DNA of 64,000 nt. Origin: Natronobacterium texcoconense (lineage in GTDB: Archaea; Halobacteriota; Halobacteria; Halobacteriales; Natrialbaceae). The notes under the pieces are model-generated. The model saw only the letters and a program-made list of their open reading frames with translations, was not told the DNA's origin and ran no database searches. The stretch is taken from positions 1,181,735-1,245,734 of the forward strand of contig NZ_FNLC01000002.1 of assembly GCF_900104065.1 (NCBI RefSeq), in the 5' to 3' direction. The position numbers and the translations under genes are program-made. Position 1 is the stretch's first letter. Each line of letters starts with the position of its first letter. Of this stretch, positions 47,078-55,109 are shown in pieces.

Positions 47078-47968
47078 ATGCCAACGGACACCAGTCCCGG
47101 GCGAATCGACCACGACCGTCGATCCTTCCGGTACTACCGCAACGCCGTCGAGCGCCACTGGGACCCCCACGAGATCGATCTCGAGACCGACCGCGAGGCG
47201 ATTCAGGACGTTCCGAAACCGGCATTCGACGGCCTTCGTGAGACGCTCGCGCTGTTCGGTGCCGGCGAGGAAGCCGTCACCGAGGACCTCTCGCCGCTCG
47301 GGGTCGTCCTCGAGGACGTCGCAGATCAGCTGTTCGTGACGACCCAGCTATACGAGGAAGCCAAACACGCCGACTTCTTCGATCGCTACTGGGGATCGAT
47401 TATTACACCCGAAGAAGAACGTCGTGGGCTCGAACCGACCGCGCCGACCGACGAGCGGTGGTTTCCCGACCCCTACGAAGAGCTGTTCGAGCGCAACGAG
47501 GAAGCGATGCACAAATTGTTGCTCGAGGATACTCCCGAAAACCGCGCGCTCGCGTACTGTCACTACCACATGGCGATCGAGGGGATCCTCGCCCAGACGG
47601 GCTACTACGGCGTCCAGACGAACTTCAGTGGCGAGTACGAGGAACTGCCACGGCTTCCGGGACTCGTCGAGGGGTTCTCCCGCATCCGCAGCGACGAGGG
47701 CCGACACGTCGGGTTCGGGATGTGGAAGCTCAAGACGCTCGTCCAGGAGGAAGGTGTCGACCCAGGTTTGATCGAAGAGACGATCGGTGAACTCGCGATG
47801 CTCGTCCAGCGAATCGTCGGCGATTCGGCGGAGGAGGATGCAATCGGCGTCGACGACGACTCCCTCGTGAGCTACGCCGCAGCAAAACACCACGACCGGA
47901 TGGCCCAGATCGTCGACGACGACAGCGAGTTGCCCGCCGTCGAGGAACTGGTCGCACTCGAGGAGTAG
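47078..47968 (+). CDS. R2-like ligand-binding oxidase (R2lox-like, ferritin-like di-metal protein)
   Basis: A 296-residue protein of the ribonucleotide-reductase R2 fold. All six metal ligands are present: Glu64 in GEEAVTED, Glu94 and His97 in YEEAKHADFF, Glu168 in YHMAIEGILAQTGYYG, Glu207 and His210 in RSDEGRHVGFG. Val67 (ExxV) and Tyr163, five residues before Glu168, correspond to the Val and Tyr that make the ether crosslink in R2lox. No large RNR subunit is nearby, so an RNR role is unlikely. R2lox proteins hold a mixed Mn/Fe site and a fatty-acid ligand; the substrate is unknown. It is divergent from the JAMM gene. Confidence 0.82.
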   Translation: MPTDTSPGRIDHDRRSFRYYRNAVERHWDPHEIDLETDREAIQDVPKPAFDGLRETLALFGAGEEAVTEDLSPLGVVLEDVADQLFVTTQLYEEAKHADFFDRYWGSIITPEEERRGLEPTAPTDERWFPDPYEELFERNEEAMHKLLLEDTPENRALAYCHYHMAIEGILAQTGYYGVQTNFSGEYEELPRLPGLVEGFSRIRSDEGRHVGFGMWKLKTLVQEEGVDPGLIEETIGELAMLVQRIVGDSAEEDAIGVDDDSLVSYAAAKHHDRMAQIVDDDSELPAVEELVALEE

Positions 47969-48058
47969 TCACCGTCGCTCGCTCGAGACAGGAGTAATGA
48001 CAGTAGCTCCTATTATATCACCGACAAATTTATTTGTTAGGTAGGCAACAACACGTGT

Positions 48059-48292
48059 ATGCGCTACAATCAGCAGAGTACGTTCGGTCTTCCATCGACG
48101 TGGCTCGAACTGAACGTCCGTGCGGAAGCACTGCTGTTCACCGTCACGCTACTTATCGGCTCGGTGTCCCTGCTTGCGGTGGCGAGCGGAGAGCCCGAAA
48201 CGATGGCGCTGGTCGCACTGACTGGACTTGCCGTCGTCGTTCTCGGAACGACGCTCGTCCGCCTGTCAGAACGTCTCCGCACGAGCAGGTAG
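48059..48292 (+). CDS. Small two-helix membrane protein of unknown function
   Basis: A 77-residue protein with two hydrophobic segments, ALLFTVTLLIGSVSLLAVAS at about 24-43 and MALVALTGLAVVVLGTTLV at about 49-67, and a basic tail SERLRTSR. Comparable two-helix proteins are common in haloarchaea and have no assigned role. An AT-rich palindrome ACAAAT-TT-ATTTGT at about 48024-48037 lies about 25-35 nt upstream and probably includes the TATA box. Confidence 0.65.
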   Translation: MRYNQQSTFGLPSTWLELNVRAEALLFTVTLLIGSVSLLAVASGEPETMALVALTGLAVVVLGTTLVRLSERLRTSR

Positions 48293-48673
48293 TTCGGTGA
48301 AAGAGACTCAGACTGGGATCGCTGAACGCGAGGACGGGTTTTCGGAACTGTTTCTGCCAGACCGTGAACGCACGAGCGTTCCGTATTTCGCTCGAGCACG
48401 ACCCCGTCTGGTTCGCTTCGGTACCGACAGCCGTATAGCTCGGTATCCAACCGAGTGCCTCACGCTTTCTGACGCGGTGAGACGGCCTGTGCCTGAATAG
48501 GGGGTGGACTCCGTTCTTGCAGCTGGTCGCTCGAGTCGGCAGCTATACGGTGTACAGCCGCATACGGACAGCAGCCATAGATATACACATACGTGTATAA
48601 TTATGTGTATGGGAATGGGTGTTGAAAGCACAAACACGGGGATTTTTATCCACTCGAGACGCTACGGTCGACC
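48293..48673 (+). promoter_or_regulatory. purF control region with the palindrome TATACAC-N4-GTGTATA
   Basis: These 381 nt hold no gene. The palindrome TATACACATACGTGTATA (7-bp arms, 4-nt centre) lies at 48582-48599, 75-92 nt before the purF ATG. A further half-site, TGTGTAT, follows at 48604-48610. TTTTTAT at 48643-48649 is the TATA box, about 28 nt before the ATG, which points to a leaderless start at 48674. The same palindrome arms occur upstream of the purine permease gene (33000-33017). Confidence 0.6.
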
Positions 48674-50185
48674 ATGACTGATGGGCGGGGCGAGACTCCC
48701 CGGCGAACAGGGATGACCGAGAAGTGTGGCGTCGTCGGCGTCTCACTCGATGGTCGATCGGCGGCGCGACCGTTGTACTACGGACTGTACGCGCTTCAGC
48801 ACCGCGGCCAGGAGTCGGCCGGGATCGTCACCCACGACGGCTTCCAGCAACACAGCCACGTCGAGATGGGGCTCGTGGGCGACGCCTTCGACGAGGACGA
48901 CCTCGATGGGCTGGCTGGCTCGGCCGGAATCGGCCACGTCCGCTATCCGACCGCCGGCTCGGTCGACACTTCGTGTGCCCAGCCGTTCTCCGTCTCGTTC
49001 AAGAGCGGTTCGCTGGGGCTCTCGCACAACGGCAACCTCGTCAACGCCGACGAGATCCGCGAGGAACTCGCCGCCGTCGGCCACGCCTTTACCAGCGACG
49101 GCGACACCGAAGTCATCGCCCACGACCTCGCGCGCAACCTGCTCGAGGAAGACCTCATTCGGGCGGTCAAGCGCACGATGAACCGGATTCACGGCTCGTA
49201 CTCGCTGACGATAAGCCACGACGATACGGTCCTCGGGGTTCGGGACCCACAGGGGAACCGACCGCTCTGTATCGGAGAACTCGAGGACGGCTACATCCTC
49301 GCCTCGGAGTCGGCGGCGATCGACACCCTGGACGGGGAGTTAGTCCGGGACGTCCGACCCGGCGAACTGGTCGTCCTCGACGACGACGGACAGGGGTTCG
49401 ACTCCTACCAGCTGGTCGAAAACGAGAATACGGCGCACTGCTTCTTCGAACACGTCTACTTCGCACGGCCGGACAGCGTCATCGACGACACGCTCGTCTA
49501 CGAGGCACGCCGGAATCTCGGGCGCAAACTCTGGGAGGAAAGCGGCGTCGAGACCGACGTCGTGATGCCGGTTCCCGACTCTGGACGGGCCTTCGCCTCC
49601 GGGTACGCAGACGCGGCGACCGAAACGACCGCCGACGGCGACCCCCGTGCCGAGGACGACGACGGCGTCGAGTTCGCCGAGGGACTGATGAAAAACCGGT
49701 ACGTCGGCCGGACGTTCATCATGCCGACCCAAGACGAACGCGAACGTGCGGTGCGGCTGAAGCTCAACCCGATCAAGTCTACCGTCGAGGGCAAGACCGT
49801 CACGCTCATCGACGACTCGATCGTCCGCGGGACGACCTCGACGCAACTGGTTCAACTTCTCAAGGACTGCGGAGCCGAAGAAGTCCACATGCGCATCGGT
49901 GCGCCGGAGATCGTCGCTCCGTGTTACATGGGAATCGACATGGCCACCCGCGAGGAACTGATCGCCGCGAACAAAACCGTCGAGGAGATCCGCGAGACCA
50001 TCGACGCCGACAGCCTCGCGTACCTCTCGACCGACGCCGTCGCCGACGTGCTCGGAAAGGAACGAATCGATCTCTGTCTGGGCTGTGTCACCGGCGAGTA
50101 CCCCTACGACATCGAGGGCGAAGAGACCGACCGGGACGTCAGTCGACCCGAACTCGAGGGAGCGACGATGGCGGCTGACGACTGA
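48674..50185 (+). CDS. purF: Amidophosphoribosyltransferase
   Basis: A 503-residue PurF. The N-terminal glutaminase domain starts after a short leader at KCGVVGVSLDGRSAARPLYY, with catalytic Cys18, and has GYILASESAAIDTLDGELV and HNGNLVNADEIRE. The phosphoribosyltransferase domain has GRTFIMPTQDERERAVRLKL and the PRPP loop VTLIDDSIVRGTTSTQLVQL. It transfers ammonia from glutamine to PRPP, the first committed purine step. A leader of 17 residues before Cys suggests processing if the first ATG is used; an in-frame ATG at 48713 would leave Cys5. The TATA position favours 48674. Confidence 0.95.
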   Translation: MTDGRGETPRRTGMTEKCGVVGVSLDGRSAARPLYYGLYALQHRGQESAGIVTHDGFQQHSHVEMGLVGDAFDEDDLDGLAGSAGIGHVRYPTAGSVDTSCAQPFSVSFKSGSLGLSHNGNLVNADEIREELAAVGHAFTSDGDTEVIAHDLARNLLEEDLIRAVKRTMNRIHGSYSLTISHDDTVLGVRDPQGNRPLCIGELEDGYILASESAAIDTLDGELVRDVRPGELVVLDDDGQGFDSYQLVENENTAHCFFEHVYFARPDSVIDDTLVYEARRNLGRKLWEESGVETDVVMPVPDSGRAFASGYADAATETTADGDPRAEDDDGVEFAEGLMKNRYVGRTFIMPTQDERERAVRLKLNPIKSTVEGKTVTLIDDSIVRGTTSTQLVQLLKDCGAEEVHMRIGAPEIVAPCYMGIDMATREELIAANKTVEEIRETIDADSLAYLSTDAVADVLGKERIDLCLGCVTGEYPYDIEGEETDRDVSRPELEGATMAADD

Positions 50186-50215
50186 GCGCCCGGCGAGTCG
50201 ACTCGAGTTCTCCCG

Positions 50216-50779
50216 TCAGTAAACCACGTGCAACAGCACGTAGACGACGATCCCCAGCGTAAACGAGATCAGCCACAGACTCGCCGCCAGCCGTCCGAAC
50301 CGCGCGTGACTCGTCCGCCGGAGTTCTTCGACGGGATAGGCAAAGGCGAGCAAGAGCGCGTAATAGACCAGCGGCACGCAGACGACCGCGAGGAAGATGT
50401 GGATCGCGAGTAACGGCAGGTAGACGAACTGGTAGGCCACGTCGGGGCCGGGGAACGGCTGCGGGCCGCCCGTGGCGACCAGCCGATAGAGGTACAGCAC
50501 CAGAAACGCCGCGAACAGGCCGAACGAGGCCAGCATCGCGATGCGGTGGTTATCGACGTTCCCCCGACGGATCGCCCGCCAGCCGAACGCGATCGTCGCG
50601 ATCGCGGTCGCACTGATGACGACGTTGACGTGCGGGATCAGTTCCAGGAACCACTGCGGCGCGGCCGGAACCGTCGACGGCGGGATCCGCCCGCCCGCGG
50701 CCGCAAAGACCACCGCGAGCGAGACGACGCTCAAGACGACGGTCAGACTGGTAACTCGCTCTCGAGGAACGTACTCCAT
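50216..50779 (-). CDS. DUF420 membrane protein
   Basis: A 187-residue protein with five hydrophobic segments, including LTVVLSVVSLAVVFAAAGGR, HVNVVISATAIATIAFGW and LASLWLISFTLGIVVYVLL. It has the DUF420 features HRIAMLASFGLFAAFLVLY and HIFLAVVCVPLVYYALLL with conserved His in helices. DUF420 relatives (CtaM-like) help cytochrome oxidase maturation in bacteria; a similar role here is inferred, as no oxidase genes are present. ATG 50779 is chosen over 50821 on family N termini. It converges with purF. Confidence 0.8.
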   Translation of the reverse strand: MEYVPRERVTSLTVVLSVVSLAVVFAAAGGRIPPSTVPAAPQWFLELIPHVNVVISATAIATIAFGWRAIRRGNVDNHRIAMLASFGLFAAFLVLYLYRLVATGGPQPFPGPDVAYQFVYLPLLAIHIFLAVVCVPLVYYALLLAFAYPVEELRRTSHARFGRLAASLWLISFTLGIVVYVLLHVVY

Positions 50780-50973
50780 GTCTCGAGGTTCGACCGAGAT
50801 GGGAAAGGGGTTACTGTCCACCGTGGAGGCGCCTCTCGAGACGCTGAAACGGAACCAGAAGTAGCAACGAAGCCGTCGCTATCTGGTGTAGTTCTCGGAA
50901 GGAATTATGCGTGGGTGATGTCCTCGAAGGGAGATCACCTGCATCGTTGTGTGGCGGATAAACCGCCGTGCGA

Positions 50974-51058
<85 letters not shown>

Positions 51059-51240
51059 TCGCTCTGTCTTTCTCCGCATTCACTCGTATCCAGCGTGATT
51101 ATAAAAGACCTTTCCTTTCGGTCGGTGCCTGCGTCGGGGTCACACGCACATCGGGGGAGATTCGCTCTCGAGGGGAGCCGACCGACCCGTGAACTCCGCG
51201 CTGTGGCAAAGTTGAAATGCTCCAGTTGCCAATTTATCGC

Positions 51241-51762
51241 ATGGCCAAGTACTCGACCGGTTCGTCCTCCGGCGGCGGTGGGACGAACTGCGAACTCTGC
51301 GGTGCAGAGAGCGATTCCCTCGAGCGCGCGTCGGTCGCGGGGGCCGAACTCGAGGTCTGTCCGGACTGTGCGCCCCACGACGACCAGAAGCGCACGCAGT
51401 CCCGCAGCAGCAGCGATTCGGGCTCGAGCGGCCGCGACGACGACGAACCGAGCCGCAAGCAGAAGGCCGCCCAGAACGTCGCGAAGGCGAACCCGGTCTG
51501 GGATGGCGACTCCGAACACTGGGAGAAAGAGGGAACGAACTACGACGACGACCCGCTGCCGTACCTGGTCTCGGATTACGGCGAGAAGGCGACGGAAGCG
51601 CGACAGGAGGCCGGCCTCCAGCGCGAGGAACTCGCCGAAGAACTCGGCGCGCGCGAGAAGGACCTGCTCGCGGTCGAGCAGGGACGAGCGACGCAAGCGG
51701 GCGTCGGTGGCGGCCTCATCGAGGCGCTCGAGGAGCGACTGGACGTGACGCTCGCGGAGTGA
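51241..51762 (+). CDS. Multiprotein bridging factor 1 (MBF1) family transcription factor
   Basis: A 173-residue archaeal MBF1. The N-terminal zinc ribbon is CELCGAESDSLERAS with ELEVCPDCAPHD (four Cys). A low-complexity Ser/Asp linker follows (about 55-85). The C terminus is the Cro-type helix-turn-helix, YGEKATEARQEAGLQREELA and EELGAREKDLLAVEQGR. MBF1 bridges TBP and gene-specific regulators in eukaryotes; in archaea it links to ribosomes or stress but the role is open. ATG 51241 chosen over an in-frame ATG 24 nt upstream because the zinc ribbon then has normal distance from the N terminus. Confidence 0.9.
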   Translation: MAKYSTGSSSGGGGTNCELCGAESDSLERASVAGAELEVCPDCAPHDDQKRTQSRSSSDSGSSGRDDDEPSRKQKAAQNVAKANPVWDGDSEHWEKEGTNYDDDPLPYLVSDYGEKATEARQEAGLQREELAEELGAREKDLLAVEQGRATQAGVGGGLIEALEERLDVTLAE

Positions 51763-51825
51763 CAAAACGTAGCAGGGACAGGTTCGGCGAGCAGACTTTT
51801 ACTCTCTGACGATCGATTGCAACCG

Positions 51826-52788
51826 ATGAGCGGGCAACTGGCGGCAGCGGAGCCGTACGCCACGCGGTTCGATACCGAAGTGACGTCGATCGACGGCAAT
51901 CGAGTCTGGCTCGAGCGCAGCTACTTCTACGCCGAGAGTGGCGGCCAGCCTGCCGATCGCGGCACGATCGACGGCATCGACGTCGAAGACGTACAACTCG
52001 TCGACGGCGATCCGGTTCACGTGCTGGCCGAGGAACCCTCGTTCAGGGTCGGCGCACGCGTCCTCTGTTCGATCGACTGGTCGTTCCGGATGTACTGTAT
52101 GCGTGCCCACACCGCCAGTCACGTCCTCTACGGTGCTGGACGGCAGTTGCTCGAGGACCTCGAGTACGCCGGAATCGACATCGGCGAGGAGAAAGTACAG
52201 GTCGACCTCGAGACGAATACGACGATCGGCGACGAGACGCTGATCGAACTCGACGAACTCGTGAATCGGGCCGTCTGGGAATCTCGGCCGGTCAATTGGG
52301 ACGATGCGCCGATCTCCGAGGTTCGAGAGCGCGACGACGTCGTGTTCGACGAGGCGGGCGAAGCCGGCGCAGTCGAGAAGGGCCGCGTTCGACTCGTCAC
52401 GATCGGTGGCGAGGAGGACAACGGCGGGAACGGACTCGCGAGCGGGACGACCGTTACCGTCGCCGGCGATGCGGCCGAATCACGGGACTCGTGGGACGTC
52501 GCGGCCTGTGGCGGAACGCACGTCCGGAACACCCGCGAAATCGGACCCGTGACCGTCCTCGACCGTTCAACACCCGACGCGGGAACGACGCGAATCGAAC
52601 TCGCCGTCGGCCCGCGGGCGATCGAACGCCGCGAAGCCGAGAAGCGCGCTGCACTCGCCGCACAGCGGTTGCTCGACGCTCCGCTCGAGGAGGCAAGCGA
52701 CGAACTCGCCCGACTGGATGTCGAATCCGACGCGGCCGAACGAATCCGGTCGCTGGTCGGCGGGTTGAAGCCCGACGCGAGCGGATAG
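51826..52788 (+). CDS. Alanyl-tRNA editing protein, AlaX-M/L type
   Basis: A 320-residue freestanding AlaRS-like editing protein. It has the glycine-rich loop FYAESGGQPADRG (about 34-46) and the zinc motif HxxxH, His95 and His99 in MRAHTASHVLYGAG, completed by CxxxH, Cys228 and His232 in ACGGTHVRN. A C-terminal helix follows (residues about 250-320) with a coiled-coil look. AlaX proteins hydrolyse Ser-tRNA-Ala and Gly-tRNA-Ala made in error. The ATG at 51826 precedes the family start; a TTG 9 nt earlier is possible. Confidence 0.9.
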   Translation: MSGQLAAAEPYATRFDTEVTSIDGNRVWLERSYFYAESGGQPADRGTIDGIDVEDVQLVDGDPVHVLAEEPSFRVGARVLCSIDWSFRMYCMRAHTASHVLYGAGRQLLEDLEYAGIDIGEEKVQVDLETNTTIGDETLIELDELVNRAVWESRPVNWDDAPISEVRERDDVVFDEAGEAGAVEKGRVRLVTIGGEEDNGGNGLASGTTVTVAGDAAESRDSWDVAACGGTHVRNTREIGPVTVLDRSTPDAGTTRIELAVGPRAIERREAEKRAALAAQRLLDAPLEEASDELARLDVESDAAERIRSLVGGLKPDASG

Positions 52789-52857
52789 ACTCCGCGACAC
52801 CCGACGGCTGACGACGCTGGCCCTACTTATTACCGAGGTGGCGGCGAAGGAGCGCCC

Positions 52858-54096
52858 ATGAGCATCGACTACTCGAAGCTGCGTGACCCGAACGCGGAGT
52901 ACACAATGCGAGACCTCTCCGCGGAGACGATGCAGGTCACCCGCGAACGCGGGGGCGGACGCGACGTCGAGATCACAGACGTCCAGACGACGATGATCGA
53001 CGGCAACTTCCCCTGGACGCTCGTCCGAATCTACACCGACGCCGGAATCGTCGGTACCGGTGAAGCTTACTGGGGCGCGGGCGCACCCGAACTCATCGAG
53101 CGGATGGCGCCGTTCCTCCGGGGCGAGAACCCGCTCGACATCGACCGCCTGACCGAGCACCTCGTCCAGAAGATGTCCGGTGAGGGCTCGATCGGCGGCG
53201 TCACCGTGACGGCGATCTCGGGAATCGAGGTCGCGCTGCACGATCTGGCCGGGAAAATTCTCGAGGTGCCTGCGTACCAACTGCTGGGAGGCAAGTACCG
53301 CGACGAGGTACGCGTCTACTGTGACTGTCACACCGAGGAGGAGGCCGATCCGATCGCCTGCGCGGACGAGGCCGAACGCGTCGTCGACGAACTCGGCTAC
53401 GACGCCCTCAAATTCGACCTCGACGTTCCCTCCGGTCACGAGAAGGATCGAGCGAATCGCCACCTCCGTCCACCCGAAATCGAGCACAAGACCTCGATCG
53501 TCGAGGCCGTCACCGAACGCGTGGGCTCCCGCGCCGACGTCGCCTTCGACTGCCACTGGTCGTTCTCCGGAGAGAGCGCAAAACGGCTGGCGAAACGGCT
53601 CGAGGAGTACGACGTCTGGTGGCTCGAGGATCCCGTCCCGCCGGAGAACCACGACGTCCAGCGGGAGGTCACCCAGTCGACGACGACCCCGGTCGCCGTC
53701 GGCGAGAACGTCTACCGAACCCACGGCCAGCGACGGCTACTCGAGGAACAGGCGGTCGACATCATCGCACCGGACATGCCAAAGGTCGGCGGCATGCGCG
53801 AGACGAGCAAGATCGCGGACCTCGCGGACCTCTACTACGTCCCCGTCGCGATGCACAACGTCGCCTCGCCCGTCGCGACGATGGGAAGCGTCCACGTCGG
53901 CGCATCGATCTCGAACATGCTTGCCGTAGAGTACCACTCCTACGAACTCGAGTGGTGGGCGGATCTCGTCGAAGAGGACGTCATCGAGGACGGCTACATC
54001 GAGGTTCCGGAGGAGCCGGGACTGGGGGTGACGCTCGATATGGACGTCGTCGAGGAGCAGATGGTCGAGGGTGAGGAACTCTTTGACGAAGCATAG
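52858..54096 (+). CDS. gad: Gluconate dehydratase (enolase superfamily)
   Basis: A 412-residue enolase-superfamily dehydratase. The N-terminal capping domain runs to about residue 125 (with TLVRIYTDAGIVGTGEAYW). The barrel has ALKFDLDVPSG (K-x-D) at about 183-193, DVAFDCHWSFSG (metal Asp), WWLEDPVPPENHDV (metal Glu), VAVGENVYRTHG (metal Glu) and VAMHNVASPVATMGS (His). It closely resembles the haloarchaeal Gad that makes 2-keto-3-deoxygluconate in the semi-phosphorylative Entner-Doudoroff route; xylonate or galactonate dehydratase is an alternative. It converges with the ABC sugar importer, ending in tandem hairpins. Confidence 0.75.
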   Translation: MSIDYSKLRDPNAEYTMRDLSAETMQVTRERGGGRDVEITDVQTTMIDGNFPWTLVRIYTDAGIVGTGEAYWGAGAPELIERMAPFLRGENPLDIDRLTEHLVQKMSGEGSIGGVTVTAISGIEVALHDLAGKILEVPAYQLLGGKYRDEVRVYCDCHTEEEADPIACADEAERVVDELGYDALKFDLDVPSGHEKDRANRHLRPPEIEHKTSIVEAVTERVGSRADVAFDCHWSFSGESAKRLAKRLEEYDVWWLEDPVPPENHDVQREVTQSTTTPVAVGENVYRTHGQRRLLEEQAVDIIAPDMPKVGGMRETSKIADLADLYYVPVAMHNVASPVATMGSVHVGASISNMLAVEYHSYELEWWADLVEEDVIEDGYIEVPEEPGLGVTLDMDVVEEQMVEGEELFDEA

Positions 54097-54127
54097 CTTC
54101 GTCAAGCTCGCTGAGCTCTGCTCAGCG
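54083..54127. terminator. Tandem hairpins between gad and malG, probable bidirectional terminator
   Basis: Two perfect inverted repeats follow each other. TTGACGAAGC-ATA-GCTTCGTCAA (54083-54105) is a 10-bp stem with a 3-nt loop that contains the gad stop codon. CGCTGAG-CTCTG-CTCAGCG (54109-54127) is a 7-bp stem with a 5-nt loop. Both lie between convergent genes. No U-run follows, so the terminator role rests on position and fold. Confidence 0.5.
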
Positions 54128-54188
54128 TAGTTCGACGAGGCGTAACAGTTTGCAACGCGAGAGGAAAGCAGGCGGGAAAGAGAGAGCG

Positions 54189-55109
54189 TTAGCCTTCCAT
54201 GCCACCGAAGGAGAGTCCGCTCTCCACGTAGTTCTGTGCGGCGAAGTAGATGATCGCGATGGGGAGCGCGAACAGGATCGCGAAGGCCGCGAACTCGGTC
54301 CACGGCGTCTCGTACTCGTCGGTTGCGAGCGCGTAGAGTTCGACAGAGAGAGTGTAGTTCTCCGGTTGCAACAGTGTCTGTGCGATGATGAACTCGTTCC
54401 ATCCGGCGAGGAACGTGAAGATCAAGATCACGGCGATACCTGGCTTCGAGAGCGGCAGGATGACCTCGCGGATGACCTGCCACTGACTCGCGCCGTCGAC
54501 GATCGCTGCCTCCTCGTAGGAGACGGGGATGTTGTCCATGAACGTCTTTAGCAGCCAGGTGTTGAACGGGATCGCGCCCGCGGCGTAGAACAGCCCGAGC
54601 ACGAACAGGTTGTTGCTCAACCCGAGGTTGACGAACAGGGCGTAGAGCGCGACCAGCGTCGCGATCGACAGCCCGGCGCCGACCTGGGTGAACAGGACGT
54701 AGCCGTAGAGGACCTTCTCGCGACCCTCGAAGTTCCGTCTCGAGAGCGCGTACGCGCCGGGAATGATGACGGACAGTGAGACGCTGACGGTCACGAAGAC
54801 GACGATCAGGCTGTTGAACAGCGCGCCCGGTTCGCCGAATTCGCCGTTCTGCCAGATGAAGTTCGACTCGAACAGCACCCAGCGGTAGGCGTCCAGGTTG
54901 TACGTCGAGGGATCGGCGAACAGCCCCTCGGAACTCAACAGGGCCGTTCCCTGGGAGAACGAGGCAGAGACGATCCAGTACACCGGGAACATCAGCAACA
55001 CCACGAGCAGAGTGGCGCCGGCGCTGCCGGCGACCGTCTTTCCGACGTCGAGAACGCTCCGTCGACCGGTTCGAACCTGCTCGATAGTCTTCTCTATGTC
55101 GTCGATCAT
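54189..55109 (-). CDS. Sugar ABC transporter permease, MalG type
   Basis: A 306-residue inner-membrane permease with six helices. The BPD_transp_1 EAA loop is YEEAAIVDGASQWQVIREVI followed by LPLSKPG, the interface with the ATPase. LSVELYALATDEYETPWTEF and the C-terminal GLSFGGMEG resemble the MalG end (GGVKG). With MalF-, MalE- and MalK-like partners it should import a maltodextrin or related sugar. Its start overlaps the malF stop by 4 nt. The sugar cannot be fixed from the permease. Confidence 0.9.
   Translation of the reverse strand: MIDDIEKTIEQVRTGRRSVLDVGKTVAGSAGATLLVVLLMFPVYWIVSASFSQGTALLSSEGLFADPSTYNLDAYRWVLFESNFIWQNGEFGEPGALFNSLIVVFVTVSVSLSVIIPGAYALSRRNFEGREKVLYGYVLFTQVGAGLSIATLVALYALFVNLGLSNNLFVLGLFYAAGAIPFNTWLLKTFMDNIPVSYEEAAIVDGASQWQVIREVILPLSKPGIAVILIFTFLAGWNEFIIAQTLLQPENYTLSVELYALATDEYETPWTEFAAFAILFALPIAIIYFAAQNYVESGLSFGGMEG

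Noticed and set aside
48674..48715. An alternative purF start at 48713
   Set aside because: It would place Cys near the N terminus, as in mature PurF, but the TATA box about 28 nt before 48674 favours the longer form; it remains possible.
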